Source: a virus. From it: a stretch of DNA of 34,077 nt. Every line of letters starts with the position of its first letter. Position 1 is the stretch's first letter. Of this stretch, positions 5,958-13,609 are shown in pieces. The notes beneath the pieces are model-generated. The model had not been told where the DNA came from. It ran no database searches and was given only the letters and a program-made list of their open reading frames with translations. The stretch is from the IMG/VR virus record IMGVR_UViG_3300032278_004257, positions 1 through 34,077 of that record. The stretch is one strand, 5' to 3'. The translations under genes were made by a program, and so were the position numbers.

Positions 5958-7919
5958 ATGGCTGGAGGGGCCGACATCGCCGCACAGACGGTCGCCGAGG
6001 AAACGCGCGAATGGTTCGGAGCGGCCGAGCTGGCCGAGCTGGGCCTGCCCGGCCTGCCGGGCGACAAGCGCATGATCAACCGCCGCGCACAGGACGAGAT
6101 GTGGGCTGGCCGCAGCGGAGCCGATGGCAGGCCGTTGGTGCGACGCCGGGCCGGTCGCGGCGGCGGGAACGAATTTCATGTCACCCTGCTGCCGAGCGCC
6201 GCGCGCGCCGAGCTGGCGCGGCGCGGCCTGGTCGCGAGCGCGCAGCCCGAACCGACCGAGGACCGGGGCGACTGGCGCTGGTACGAAGCACAGAACCGCA
6301 AGGTGAAAAGCGAAGCGGAGCACCGCCTCGCGATCGTGCGCGAAGTCGAGCAGGCCGAACAGGCCGGGCAATCGCGCAGCGCGGCGATCGAAGCGGTCGC
6401 CGCCACGCGCGGCACCGGCCGATCGACGATCTACAGCTGGTTCGCGATGATCGAGGGCGTGCCCCGCGCCGACCGGCTGCCGGCACTGGCACCGCGCCGC
6501 AAGGGTGGCGGTGCAGCGGCCGAGATCGATGCCGCGCTATGGCAGCTCTTCGCAAGCGATTACCTGCGGCCCTCGGCCCCGACGCTGTGCAGCTGCTATC
6601 GCCGCACCGCCGAAAAGGCGAAGGAGATGGGCATCGCGATCCCCGGCGAGCAGACATTCCGCCGCCGCCTGAAGAAGGAGATGCACCCCGACGTGATCGT
6701 GCTGAAGCGCGGCGGTGCCGAGGCGCTCGAACGCGCCAAGCCCGCGCAGCGACGGACGGTCGATCACCTGCATGCGCTTGAGCGGGTCAATATCGACGGG
6801 CATCGCTTCGACGTGTTCGTAGACATGGGCGACGGGAAGCCGGTGCGCCCGACCATGGTCGCGATCCAGGACGTTTACTCGAGCAAGCTACTCGCTTGGC
6901 GGATCGACATTTCCGAGAGCGCCGTGTTGACCCGGCTCGCCTTTGCCGACCTGTTCCGCAATTTCGGGATCCCCAAGCACTGCCACCTCGACAATGGCCG
7001 CGCCTTCGCCAGCAAGTGGATCACGGGCGGAGCCAAGACGCGCTTCCGCTTCAAGATCCGCGACGAGGATCCGACGGGCGTTCTCGTCGGCCTGGGCATC
7101 GGCGTGCACTGGGCGCGCCCGCATCACGGCCAGTCGAAGCCGATCGAGCGCGCGTTCCGCGATCTGTGCGACGACATTGCCAAGCACCCGGCGATGGAGG
7201 GTGCCTACACGGGTAACAGCCCGATGGCTAAGCCCGCCAACTACGGTTCGCGCGCGATCCCGATCGCCGAGTTTGAAGCGCATGTCGCGCGCGGTATCGC
7301 GGCGCACAATGCGCGCAGCGGGCGGCGCGGACGGCACTATCGTGGGCGCAGCTTCGACACGGTATTCGCCGAGAGCTATGCGACCGCGGAGATCCGCAAG
7401 GCGATGCCCGAGCAGCTGCGCATGGCGTTGCTCACGGCGGAGCAGAAGCTGGTCAATTCGCGGACGGGCGAGATCGAGCTCTACGGCAATCGCTACTGGT
7501 CGGCCGAGTGCAGCCAGCTGCGCGGCCAGCGGGTGACGGTCCGCTTCGATCCCGAGGACCTGCACAGCGAGATCCATCTCTACGGGCAGGACGGGGCCTA
7601 TCTGGCCAGCGTGCCGCTGCTGGCGGACGGCCGGTTCGACAATGTCGACGATGCGAAGAAGCAGGCCCGACGCGACGCCGAGCATCGCCAGCTGGTGCGA
7701 CAGGCGGCGCTGGCGGAAGACCTGCTGACAGCGCGCGAAGTCGCCGAGCGGCAGGCCGAGATCGAGGCATTCGAGGCCCCCGAGCCGAGCGTCGTGCGGC
7801 CGGTCGCGCATCGCGGCAACGTCGCCGCGGCGCGCAAGATCGCGCCCGAAAGAGCCGAAGAAGAACAGCGTCAGAGCAAGATATTCGGAGCAGTCGCCAA
7901 GTTGCGATTGGTCGAATGA
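5958..7919 (+). CDS. MuA-type DDE transposase
   Basis: This 653-residue protein, close to the 663 of Mu A, cuts and joins the phage ends during integration and replicative transposition. The N-terminus has the Mu DNA-binding helix-turn-helix (EWFGAAELAELGLPGLPGDKRMINRRAQ, about 18-45), followed by the end-binding region. The catalytic RNase H-like core carries D280 (VNIDGHRF), D345 (HLDNGRAF) and E397 (PIERAF); the spacing is nearly that of Mu A (269, 336, 392). A C-terminal Mu-type beta-barrel and basic region follow. It works with the MuB-type ATPase encoded 72 bp downstream. The frame is intact, so the element may be active. Confidence 0.97.
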   Translation: MAGGADIAAQTVAEETREWFGAAELAELGLPGLPGDKRMINRRAQDEMWAGRSGADGRPLVRRRAGRGGGNEFHVTLLPSAARAELARRGLVASAQPEPTEDRGDWRWYEAQNRKVKSEAEHRLAIVREVEQAEQAGQSRSAAIEAVAATRGTGRSTIYSWFAMIEGVPRADRLPALAPRRKGGGAAAEIDAALWQLFASDYLRPSAPTLCSCYRRTAEKAKEMGIAIPGEQTFRRRLKKEMHPDVIVLKRGGAEALERAKPAQRRTVDHLHALERVNIDGHRFDVFVDMGDGKPVRPTMVAIQDVYSSKLLAWRIDISESAVLTRLAFADLFRNFGIPKHCHLDNGRAFASKWITGGAKTRFRFKIRDEDPTGVLVGLGIGVHWARPHHGQSKPIERAFRDLCDDIAKHPAMEGAYTGNSPMAKPANYGSRAIPIAEFEAHVARGIAAHNARSGRRGRHYRGRSFDTVFAESYATAEIRKAMPEQLRMALLTAEQKLVNSRTGEIELYGNRYWSAECSQLRGQRVTVRFDPEDLHSEIHLYGQDGAYLASVPLLADGRFDNVDDAKKQARRDAEHRQLVRQAALAEDLLTAREVAERQAEIEAFEAPEPSVVRPVAHRGNVAAARKIAPERAEEEQRQSKIFGAVAKLRLVE

Positions 7920-7991
7920 AGCGGCGCGCGACGGTGAAGTGAGACACCCGCCGCGCGCCATGTCCCAGCGAAGGAACAAGGAACCAATAGC

Positions 7992-8951
7992 ATGAACGAC
8001 CCCGCAAAACAGCCCATCGATATCGACGCCGAGCGGCGCTGGCTGCTCGAGCACAAGGAGGCCGGCGGCCTCAGCTGGAGTGCGATCGCCAAGCGGATTA
8101 ATATCCCGCACGGCACGATCAGCAGCTTCGGCGGCGGCACCTACAAGGGCAACCAGGAGAATATCGCCAACACGATCTTCAAGTATCGCCAGCTGCTGCA
8201 GACGCAGGCGCAGATCACCACCGAGGTGCCCGAAGTGCCTGGATATTTCGAGACACCGACGAGCAAGGAACTCGAAGTCCTGCTGAAATGGGCGCAGCGC
8301 GGGCGGATCGTCGTCGCCGCGCTCGGCCCCGGCCTGGGCAAGACGAGCACGGCGCGCGAGTTCGTCGAATGCTATCCCAACGTGGCGCTGGCGACGATGT
8401 CGCCGTCTACGGCGGGCGTGAACAACATGCAGCTGGAGGTGCTCGCGGCGCTGGGTGACGGAGACGCGGTGGGAACGCCGCAGAAGCTGTCGCGCCGGAT
8501 CCGCGACCGGGTCCGCGATCTCGGCAATCCCGTGTTGATCATCGACGAAGCGCAGCACCTGTCGGAGAAATCGGTCGAGGAAATCCGCAGCTGGCACGAT
8601 GCCGAAGGCGTGGGGATCGCGCTGTTCGGAAACATCCAGGTGATGCAGCGGCTCGAAGGCGGATCGCGCAAGGCCGCCTATGCCCAACTGTTCAGCCGGA
8701 TCGGTCTGAAGCTGGTGCGCGAGCTGCCGCTGGAGGGCGATTGCGATGCACTGGCCGCGGCGTGGAACGTGACCGGAGCGCGCGAGATCGAGTTCCTCCG
8801 CAAGATCGGCCGGATGCCCGGTGGATTGCGGGGGGCGACGATGGCGCTCGAGATCGCGACGATGGTCGCCCAGGCCGATGGCGAGGCGCTGTCCGTGCAG
8901 CACCTGACCGATGCCTGGGCGCAGCTGTCGAGCCGGAGGGCCGCGGCATGA
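7992..8951 (+). CDS. MuB-type AAA+ ATPase, target-DNA selector for transposition
   Basis: The 319-residue protein has an N-terminal helix-turn-helix (LSWSAIAKRINIPHGTISSF, about 27-46) and an AAA+ domain with Walker A GPGLGKTS at 112-119 and Walker B VLIIDEAQ at 181-188. This is the domain order of Mu B, which polymerises on DNA with ATP, gives target immunity and activates the transposase. It follows the transposase gene by 72 bp, with AAGGAACC as ribosome binding site before the ATG. It overlaps a tiny membrane-protein gene by ATGA. Confidence 0.95.
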   Translation: MNDPAKQPIDIDAERRWLLEHKEAGGLSWSAIAKRINIPHGTISSFGGGTYKGNQENIANTIFKYRQLLQTQAQITTEVPEVPGYFETPTSKELEVLLKWAQRGRIVVAALGPGLGKTSTAREFVECYPNVALATMSPSTAGVNNMQLEVLAALGDGDAVGTPQKLSRRIRDRVRDLGNPVLIIDEAQHLSEKSVEEIRSWHDAEGVGIALFGNIQVMQRLEGGSRKAAYAQLFSRIGLKLVRELPLEGDCDALAAAWNVTGAREIEFLRKIGRMPGGLRGATMALEIATMVAQADGEALSVQHLTDAWAQLSSRRAAA

Positions 8952-9052
8952 GCGCGCGCGATCTGTTCCTCGACGCGATCGGCTCGCTCAGCGGGCTAGT
9001 CGCAATCGGCCTCTGCGGCGTTATCATCCTCTCGATCGGGGGAGGTTCGTGA
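8948..9052 (+). CDS. 34-residue single-pass membrane microprotein
   Basis: The frame starts with an ATGA overlap at the end of the MuB-type gene and its stop overlaps the next start (TGATG), so it is well placed for coupled translation. The product is a short polar N-terminus (MSARDLFLDAIGS) followed by one hydrophobic segment (LSGLVAIGLCGVIILSI). A GGGAGG ribosome binding site for the following gene lies within its last codons. No family is recognised. Small early membrane proteins of phages may alter host metabolism or exclude other phages, but nothing here shows that. Confidence 0.6.
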   Translation: MSARDLFLDAIGSLSGLVAIGLCGVIILSIGGGS

Positions 9053-9384
9053 TGGCCATGCTGCAGGAGACAGTCGCCCGCAGGATCGATGGGCACGTGA
9101 AGGAGGCGACGGCGATCGAGCCGCGCCTGCTGGCGGCACATGACCAGGACGAACCGCTGGAGCGGGCACGCGCGCTGTTCGTGTGGACCGCATTGCACGT
9201 CCGGCCGCAGACCGATCTCGCCTCGCTCGGCGGGTGGTTGGGTGGACGCACGGCCGGCGCAGTCAGGCAGCTGCACCTGAAGGCGGTGGTGCTGCGCATG
9301 ATCGATCCGCATTTCAAGGCGCTGACCCGCCGCATCGAAGCGGCCGAGCGCCGCGAAGGAGAGGTTCCCTATGGCTGCGATTAA
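9052..9384 (+). CDS. Small protein resembling DnaA domain IV (DNA-binding)
   Basis: This 110-residue protein carries a stretch at about 40-78 (RALFVWTALHVRPQTDLASLGGWLGGRTAGAVRQLHLKA). It resembles the C-terminal DNA-binding domain of DnaA, where the signature is a helix-turn-helix ending in FGGRDHTTVLHA. There is no AAA+ domain, so it would bind DNA without ATPase activity. It could bind DnaA boxes or phage sequences during replicative transposition; that is inference. The start ATG overlaps the previous stop and follows GGGAGG. It overlaps the gp16-like gene by 14 bp. Confidence 0.7.
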   Translation: MAMLQETVARRIDGHVKEATAIEPRLLAAHDQDEPLERARALFVWTALHVRPQTDLASLGGWLGGRTAGAVRQLHLKAVVLRMIDPHFKALTRRIEAAERREGEVPYGCD

Positions 9385-10060
9385 CGCCAAGCCGGCCCAG
9401 TTCGATCGCGCGTCACAGGCGCGGCGATCGATGCTGGGCAAGATCCATATCGCCAAGAAGCAGCTGGGGATGGTCGACGACGACTATCGCCAGCTGCTGT
9501 TCGATACGGCGGGCAAGACGAGCGCTGCGCAATGCAGCGACGCCGAGCTGACCATGGTAATCGATGCCCTGAAGGCAAAGGGGTTCAAGCCGCTGCCGCC
9601 GAAGGGCGGGGCCAGCGCGCAGCACAAGATGGCGAAGAAGGCCCGCGCGCTGTGGATCTCGCTCCATCATCTGAACGTCGTCCACAACCCGTCCGAACAG
9701 GCTCTCGAAACCTTCGCCCGTAAGCAGCTCGGCTGCGAAAAGCTCCAGTGGGCGCGCCAGTCCCACGGCGCAAAGCTGATCGAAGCCTTGAAGGACATGG
9801 CGGCGCGCAACGGGTGGAAGCAGGTCGACGACGCCGGCCGGCCGCTCTCGGTGCTGGCCCTGCAGGAGCAGCTCTGCCTGGCAATCCTCGACAAGCTAAA
9901 GGCGGCGGGCGCGGCCGACGATGGCTGGTCGCTTTCGAACGCGGCCTGGTCGCTCCATGGCTGGGTCCTCGGCGCAAGCGGTCCGGTCGGCACCGAGGAA
10001 TATGCCGCGCTTGCCAAGGCGCTCGGCGACGAGCTGCGCAAGGCGGGACCGGTCGCGTGA
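9371..10060 (+). CDS. gemA: GemA / Mu gp16-family protein
   Basis: The N-terminal part of this 229-residue protein matches the Mu gp16 (DUF1018) pattern: RRSMLGKIHIAKKQLGMVDDDYRQLLFDTAGKTSAAQCSDAELTMVIDAL. In Mu, GemA affects host gene expression and DNA supercoiling; its biochemical activity is poorly known. The C-terminal half (about 150-225) is helical and probably phage-specific. Its place after A and B matches the Mu semi-essential early region. It overlaps its upstream neighbour by 14 bp and its downstream neighbour by one base. Confidence 0.92.
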   Translation: MAAINAKPAQFDRASQARRSMLGKIHIAKKQLGMVDDDYRQLLFDTAGKTSAAQCSDAELTMVIDALKAKGFKPLPPKGGASAQHKMAKKARALWISLHHLNVVHNPSEQALETFARKQLGCEKLQWARQSHGAKLIEALKDMAARNGWKQVDDAGRPLSVLALQEQLCLAILDKLKAAGAADDGWSLSNAAWSLHGWVLGASGPVGTEEYAALAKALGDELRKAGPVA

Positions 10061-10269
10061 TGGGCCGGGTGACGCCAGCGCAGGTGGCCGATCGAAGCGC
10101 CATGCCGACCTATCGGATCGGCGCGGGCAATCGCTGCGGCCGGTGCGGCGGTGAGCAATGGCTCGTCGGCCGTGTCACCGCCGAGTGCGTCTTCTGCGAC
10201 GAAGTGCTGCCGCTCGATAGCTCGTCCTCGACGCCGGGCGTGGACAGGGACGACAGGAGGGCGAATTGA
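10060..10269 (+). CDS. Zinc-ribbon microprotein
   Basis: This 69-residue protein contains two CxxC knuckles, C26/C29 (CGRC) and C43/C46 (CVFC), separated by 13 residues, which is typical of a zinc ribbon. The tail is polar and disordered. The ATG at 10060 shares a base with the previous stop. The function is unknown; zinc ribbons of this size in phages often bind RNA polymerase or DNA. The next gene starts with an overlapping TTG. Confidence 0.75.
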   Translation: MGRVTPAQVADRSAMPTYRIGAGNRCGRCGGEQWLVGRVTAECVFCDEVLPLDSSSSTPGVDRDDRRAN

Positions 10270-10520
10270 GTGCGCCGCAGATCTCCGACCATGCGCTGGT
10301 GCGCTTTCTCGAACGCGTCGGCGGGATGGAAATCGAGGCGGTGCGCGATGCACTTGCCGCCTCGCTCCACCGGGCGCACCAGGCAGCGCGCACGCTGGGC
10401 CGGAACGACTTCCTGATCCGCGTGGACGGCGCGGTCTACGTCGTGCGGGGCGACGTTGTCGTCACCGTGCTCGACGACAAGGATCCGCGCGACCACGCGC
10501 ATTCGATCAGGCGCCGATGA
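10266..10520 (+). CDS. Small conserved-looking phage protein (ISDHALVRFLERV type), unknown function
   Basis: The 84-residue product begins SAPQISDHALVRFLERVGGMEIEAVRDALAASL and ends in beta-strand-like sequence (FLIRVDGAVYVVRGDVVVTVLDDKD). I have the impression that similar small proteins occur in other alphaproteobacterial phages, but I cannot name a family with certainty. The layout of helices followed by strands resembles small RelE- or DUF4258-like folds; no catalytic residues were identified. The start appears to be TTG at 10266, overlapping the previous stop as TTGA. No in-frame ATG or GTG would keep the conserved N-terminus. Confidence 0.7.
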   Translation: MSAPQISDHALVRFLERVGGMEIEAVRDALAASLHRAHQAARTLGRNDFLIRVDGAVYVVRGDVVVTVLDDKDPRDHAHSIRRR

Positions 10521-10906
10521 CGCACCGCCCCGCCTTGCTAGCCGAGATTGCCAAGGTCGCCGGCGACGACGCCGCGATCAAGGTCGCGCAGGCGCGGGGC
10601 GGAACGCGTGTCTATTTCCCGCCGAAGCCGGCCAAGGATCACTGGCTGGTCGACCTGGTCGGCCAGCAGCGCGCCGATGCGATCTGCGAGGAGCTGACGG
10701 CCGGGATCGGACCGGTGCGCGTCGACGTGCCGATCGGCACGGCGGGACAGGCGGGGCGCGGCGCACGCAAGGTGGACCGCCTGATCCGCGAGGGCAAAAG
10801 CGAACGTGACATCGCCCTGGCCACGGGCTACACCGAACGCGCCGTCCGGTGGCGCAAGCGGCGCATGAAGGACATGCGCGACACCCGACAGCAGGATCTG
10901 TTCTAA
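10517..10906 (+). CDS. Mor-type transcription activator (middle/late gene activator)
   Basis: This 129-residue protein follows the Mor/C family plan of Mu. A helical N-terminus (LLAEIAKVAGDDAAIKVAQARGGTRVYFP, about 7-35) and a second unit (DHWLVDLVGQQRADAICEELTAGIGPVRVDVP, about 41-72) form the dimerisation part. A basic helix-turn-helix follows (KVDRLIREGKSERDIALATGYTERAVRWRKRRM, about 85-117). In Mu, Mor turns on the middle promoter for C, and C turns on late genes; only one such gene is seen here, so it may do both. It ends the early/middle run and lies 16 bp before a 22-bp palindrome that recurs before the capsid gene. Confidence 0.85.
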   Translation: MTHRPALLAEIAKVAGDDAAIKVAQARGGTRVYFPPKPAKDHWLVDLVGQQRADAICEELTAGIGPVRVDVPIGTAGQAGRGARKVDRLIREGKSERDIALATGYTERAVRWRKRRMKDMRDTRQQDLF

Positions 10907-10922
10907 CTCAGGCGGCGCTACG

Positions 10923-10944
10923 GCCCCGGAAAATTTTCCGGGGC
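10923..10944. promoter_or_regulatory. 22-bp perfect palindrome upstream of the lysis genes (copy 1 of 2)
   Basis: The core CCCCGGAAAATTTTCCGGGG (10924-10943) is a perfect palindrome extended by one G-C pair on each side. It lies between the Mor-like gene stop and the endolysin start at 10980. The same 22 bp occur at 19196-19217, before the capsid gene. No U-run follows, so an intrinsic terminator is unlikely. Its placement at two late transcription starts suggests an activator operator. With the centre near -42, transcription would begin close to the endolysin ATG, which has no ribosome binding site. Confidence 0.7.
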
Positions 10945-10979
10945 GCGGGAGGCCCTGCAGAACGGCCAGAACGGCCCGC

Positions 10980-11612
10980 ATGGACGGGTCAAAACATCAT
11001 CTCATTATTCGCGGCTCGCGTCGCTACGCACGCGCCTTCAACGAGCTGCTCGGCATCGAAGGCGGTTTCGTCGACGATCCGGTCGATCGCGGCGGTGCGA
11101 CCAAATACGGGATCTCGCTGCGCTTCCTGATTGCCGAGGGCTCGATCGACCGCGATGCCAACGGCTTCGCCGATTACGATCTCGACATGGACGGCGACAT
11201 CGACGGGCGTGACATTCGCCGCCTGACGCTCGACGATGCCTTCCGCCTCTACAAGGAATGTTTCTGGGATCGCCTCGACTGCGAGAGCTTCCCCGAGCCG
11301 GTCGGCGAGATGATGTTCGACCAGGGCGTCAATGGCGGGCTGCACGCGGCGCGGGTGCTGCTGCAGCGCGCGCTCAATCAGCTGCTGGCAGAGACCCGGC
11401 GCAATACCCTGCTGGTCGATGGCAAGGTCGGCGAGAAAACCCGGCGCGCGCTCGACACGGTCCTGCGTTGTCCGCTGCTCGGCATGACGGCGTTCGTGGA
11501 AGCCTATCGCCATGCGGTGAAGCAGCGCTATCACGCGATCGTTCGCAGCAATCCAAGCCAGCGCCGGTTCCTTAAGGGCTGGCTCAACCGTGCCGATCGG
11601 CTCGGCGCATGA
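10980..11612 (+). CDS. GH108-type peptidoglycan hydrolase (endolysin) with EF-hand-like insert
   Basis: This 210-residue protein should cleave the peptidoglycan glycan strand at lysis. The family signature is E27 in IEGGFVDDPVDRGGATKYGIS, with E27 the likely catalytic acid. The C-terminal part (FDQGVNGG through RFLKGWLNR) is the peptidoglycan-binding-like region of GH108 enzymes. Residues 57-78 interrupt the fold with two adjacent calcium-loop-like motifs; the second, DLDMDGDIDGRD, is a perfect EF-hand loop (D at 1, 3, 5, 7, 9 and 12). No signal peptide or membrane segment is seen, so a holin is needed for export. The ATG at 10980 has no ribosome binding site. Confidence 0.92.
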   Translation: MDGSKHHLIIRGSRRYARAFNELLGIEGGFVDDPVDRGGATKYGISLRFLIAEGSIDRDANGFADYDLDMDGDIDGRDIRRLTLDDAFRLYKECFWDRLDCESFPEPVGEMMFDQGVNGGLHAARVLLQRALNQLLAETRRNTLLVDGKVGEKTRRALDTVLRCPLLGMTAFVEAYRHAVKQRYHAIVRSNPSQRRFLKGWLNRADRLGA

Positions 11613-12094
11613 GCTGGCTCAAGGGAAAGATGCTCACGATCGCAGCCGGCATCGGCGGCGTGATCGTGCTCGGCCTGGTGATCGCACTCGTCGTCACCAC
11701 CGGCCAGCGTGACGCGGCGCGCGAGAGCCTGGCCAAGCTGACCGAGCAGGCCGGCGACGTGCTGGCCTCGGCGCGGATCGCAACCGGCAACCCGAAGCTC
11801 ACCTGGAGGAATACCGGCACGCAAATCACGCTGCTGGGCTCGGCGCATCGCGAGCTGAAGCTGGCGACGGCGGGGCAGAACACGGCGATCGAAGCGCTGG
11901 GCCGCGAGACCGAACTGCTGCGCGATCAGGCGCGCAGTTTCGAAGCACTCGCCCGCGAGGCGGCGGCGACGCGCATGCCCGCCATGGCCGAACTGGAGCG
12001 GGTCGTGCGCGAGCCGGTGCCTGACGCCACTTGCGAGGCGCGGTTGCGGGCGATCGCCGACGCGCTCGATCTCGCTTACGAGGCCGGGTTGTGA
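11609..12094 (+). CDS. Inner-membrane spanin, Rz-like
   Basis: The 161-residue product has one N-terminal membrane segment (about 9-30, IAAGIGGVIVLGLVIALVV) and a long periplasmic helical region with coiled-coil character (ESLAKLTEQAGDVLASARI, HRELKLATAGQNTAIEALGRETELLRDQARSFEALAREAAATR). This is the plan of Rz proteins, which pair with an outer-membrane lipoprotein to fuse the two membranes in the last lysis step. It overlaps the endolysin gene by ATGA, and the following lipoprotein gene overlaps its stop by GTGA. Confidence 0.85.
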   Translation: MSWLKGKMLTIAAGIGGVIVLGLVIALVVTTGQRDAARESLAKLTEQAGDVLASARIATGNPKLTWRNTGTQITLLGSAHRELKLATAGQNTAIEALGRETELLRDQARSFEALAREAAATRMPAMAELERVVREPVPDATCEARLRAIADALDLAYEAGL

Positions 12095-12390
12095 AGGCCG
12101 CGATTGCCCTTGCAGCGCTGGCCCTGGCGGGTTGTGCGACCACGCCGGAAACGCTGGTGCAGGAGCGCGTCGTCGAGGTGAAGGTCCCGGTGGCGACCGC
12201 CTGCGCGACCGCGCGCCCGGTCCCGACCGAGCCGCTGAAGCAGCGCTTCACGGCCGAAGAATGGGCCGCGCTGACCGAGCTTCAGAAGGCGGCGCTGGTC
12301 GCCCAGCAGGGCCTTGCGCGACAGACCGAAGCCGAAGGCGTGCGCGCGGCGACCGCCGCCTGTCCGGAACTCGACGATGAAGATCGGTAA
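12091..12390 (+). CDS. Outer-membrane spanin lipoprotein, Rz1-like
   Basis: The protein (99 residues, GTG start overlapping the Rz stop) begins with a lipoprotein signal, LALAGC, lipidated at Cys15. The mature part is short and includes VEVKVPVATACATARPVPTEPLKQRFTAEEW. It lies right after the Rz-like gene in the two-gene spanin arrangement, not embedded in it as in lambda. The mature chain is longer and less proline-rich than lambda Rz1. The frame ends in TAA at 12390, overlapping the next gene by 14 bp. Confidence 0.82.
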   Translation: MKAAIALAALALAGCATTPETLVQERVVEVKVPVATACATARPVPTEPLKQRFTAEEWAALTELQKAALVAQQGLARQTEAEGVRAATAACPELDDEDR

Positions 12391-12586
12391 CCGGATGCTC
12401 GAGCGTGCCGAACAGTTCGTCCTCGAGGACGCCCAGCGCCGGGTGTCGGCGACCCGCGCCGCGCTCGCTGCGCCGGGCACGCCCGATTGCCAAGAATGCG
12501 GCGACCCGATCGGCGCGAAGCGGCGCAAAGCGATGCCCTCAGCGCGGACCTGCATCGATTGCCAGCGCAAGATGGAGCGCAAGTGA
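12377..12586 (+). CDS. DksA/TraR-type C4 zinc-finger protein
   Basis: This 69-residue protein has an N-terminal helix and the DksA/TraR finger: C38 and C41 (CQEC), then C59 and C62 (CIDC), with DPIGAKRRKAMPSART between. TraR-family proteins bind the secondary channel of RNA polymerase and mimic DksA with ppGpp. Being as short as TraR (73 residues), it may reprogram host transcription during the lytic phase. It sits between the spanin genes and the membrane protein gene. The ATG at 12377 overlaps the spanin gene. Confidence 0.87.
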   Translation: MKIGNRMLERAEQFVLEDAQRRVSATRAALAAPGTPDCQECGDPIGAKRRKAMPSARTCIDCQRKMERK

Positions 12587-13038
12587 TGCAGATCGAGCCC
12601 GTCTCCTTCGGCAAGTTCCTCGCTGGATGGCTGCCCGCTCTGGCAGTGAGCTCGGTCGCGGACCCTGCTCCGATCGTGACTGAATGGACCGTCGACCTGG
12701 GCGGCACCGCGATACCGGTGGTGAGCGCCGCGCTGGGTGCGCTTGGCGTGCTGGCAGCACGGCCGCTCGCGGTGAAGCAGGAGGCCCCGCACGGATGGGG
12801 ACGCTTCGCACTGGTCACCGCGATCCTGCTGGTCGCGATCGAACTGTGGATCATCCAGTCGCGGCCGGGCTGGCTGTTCACCTTCGTGGTCGGGATCGGC
12901 CTCGGTTTCTCGGGATATTCGATGATCGAGCTGCTGGGCGACGGGCTGAAGGGCCTCGTCTCCTCGGCCTTCGACCAAGCCAAGACGAAAGTGGGATCGG
13001 TGCTGGGCACCAAGAAGGACGGGAACGATGACGAGTAG
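12586..13038 (+). CDS. Multi-pass membrane protein, candidate holin
   Basis: The 150-residue product has hydrophobic segments at about 9-24 (weak), 40-61, 72-91 and 95-117, and a charged C-terminal tail (FDQAKTKVGSVLGTKKDGNDDE). A small membrane protein with a charged end next to endolysin and spanin genes is the best holin candidate here, since the endolysin has no export signal. No family match is obvious, and a head- or tail-associated membrane protein cannot be excluded. The ATG overlaps the previous stop, and the gene overlaps the next by 11 bp. Confidence 0.75.
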   Translation: MQIEPVSFGKFLAGWLPALAVSSVADPAPIVTEWTVDLGGTAIPVVSAALGALGVLAARPLAVKQEAPHGWGRFALVTAILLVAIELWIIQSRPGWLFTFVVGIGLGFSGYSMIELLGDGLKGLVSSAFDQAKTKVGSVLGTKKDGNDDE

Positions 13039-13609
13039 CCTCTACGAACTGGCGTTGATCGGGGTGATCCTGGTCGGCATCGCGATCGCGGTCTGGAAGG
13101 GTGGGCAAGCCAATCCGGTCGGCACCGGCAGCCTGCAGCGGGTTGTTTCGGGCATGCGCGGCGAAGTCGACAGCATGAAGGGCCGGCTCAAGACGCTCGA
13201 TAGCACCGTCGCGACCAAGCAGGACGTGCTGCGGCTCGACGAGAAATTGGCCGAGGAAGCGAAGAAGATGGGACGGGTGTTCGAAACGCTCGACCGGGTC
13301 GACGATGAACTCGCGGCGCTGGCCCGATCGCATGGCGCGCGAAATGCGGTGATCGAGGCGTTGTCCGACAGCGTGCGCCGGCTTTCCGAAGAGCTGAAGT
13401 CGCACCAGCAACATGTCGCGGCGCGGCTTACCGAGTTGAGCTCGATCCCCGACAAAGTCGAAGCGAACAGCAAGGCGATCGAGAAGCTTTCGAGCCAGAT
13501 GCCCGCAATCCGCGAGGCGCAGCGCGAGACCGCGAGCGATGTGAAACACATCGGTCGGCAGGTCGAGCGGCTCTACGATTTCTTGATCCCGGAGGGCATG
13601 AAGAAGTGA
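13028..13609 (+). CDS. Mu gp25-like protein (DUF2730), membrane-anchored coiled coil
   Basis: This 193-residue protein has one N-terminal membrane segment (about 5-22, LYELALIGVILVGIAIAV) and a long coiled-coil body with a tail ending HIGRQVERLYDFLIPEG. The pattern, length and position match the DUF2730 family that precedes the terminase genes in Mu-like phages (gp25 in Mu). Its function is not established. It overlaps the preceding gene by 11 bp and the next by 4 bp (GTGA). Confidence 0.87.
   Translation: MTSSLYELALIGVILVGIAIAVWKGGQANPVGTGSLQRVVSGMRGEVDSMKGRLKTLDSTVATKQDVLRLDEKLAEEAKKMGRVFETLDRVDDELAALARSHGARNAVIEALSDSVRRLSEELKSHQQHVAARLTELSSIPDKVEANSKAIEKLSSQMPAIREAQRETASDVKHIGRQVERLYDFLIPEGMKK

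Noticed and set aside
6888-8903. 671-codon minus-strand frame across the MuA and MuB genes
   Set aside because: It is antisense to two well-identified genes and has no domain of its own.
10923-10944. Palindrome as an intrinsic terminator of the early transcript
   Set aside because: The arms would leave a loop of only four A/T bases, and no U-run follows. The identical copy lies before the capsid gene, which fits an operator better.
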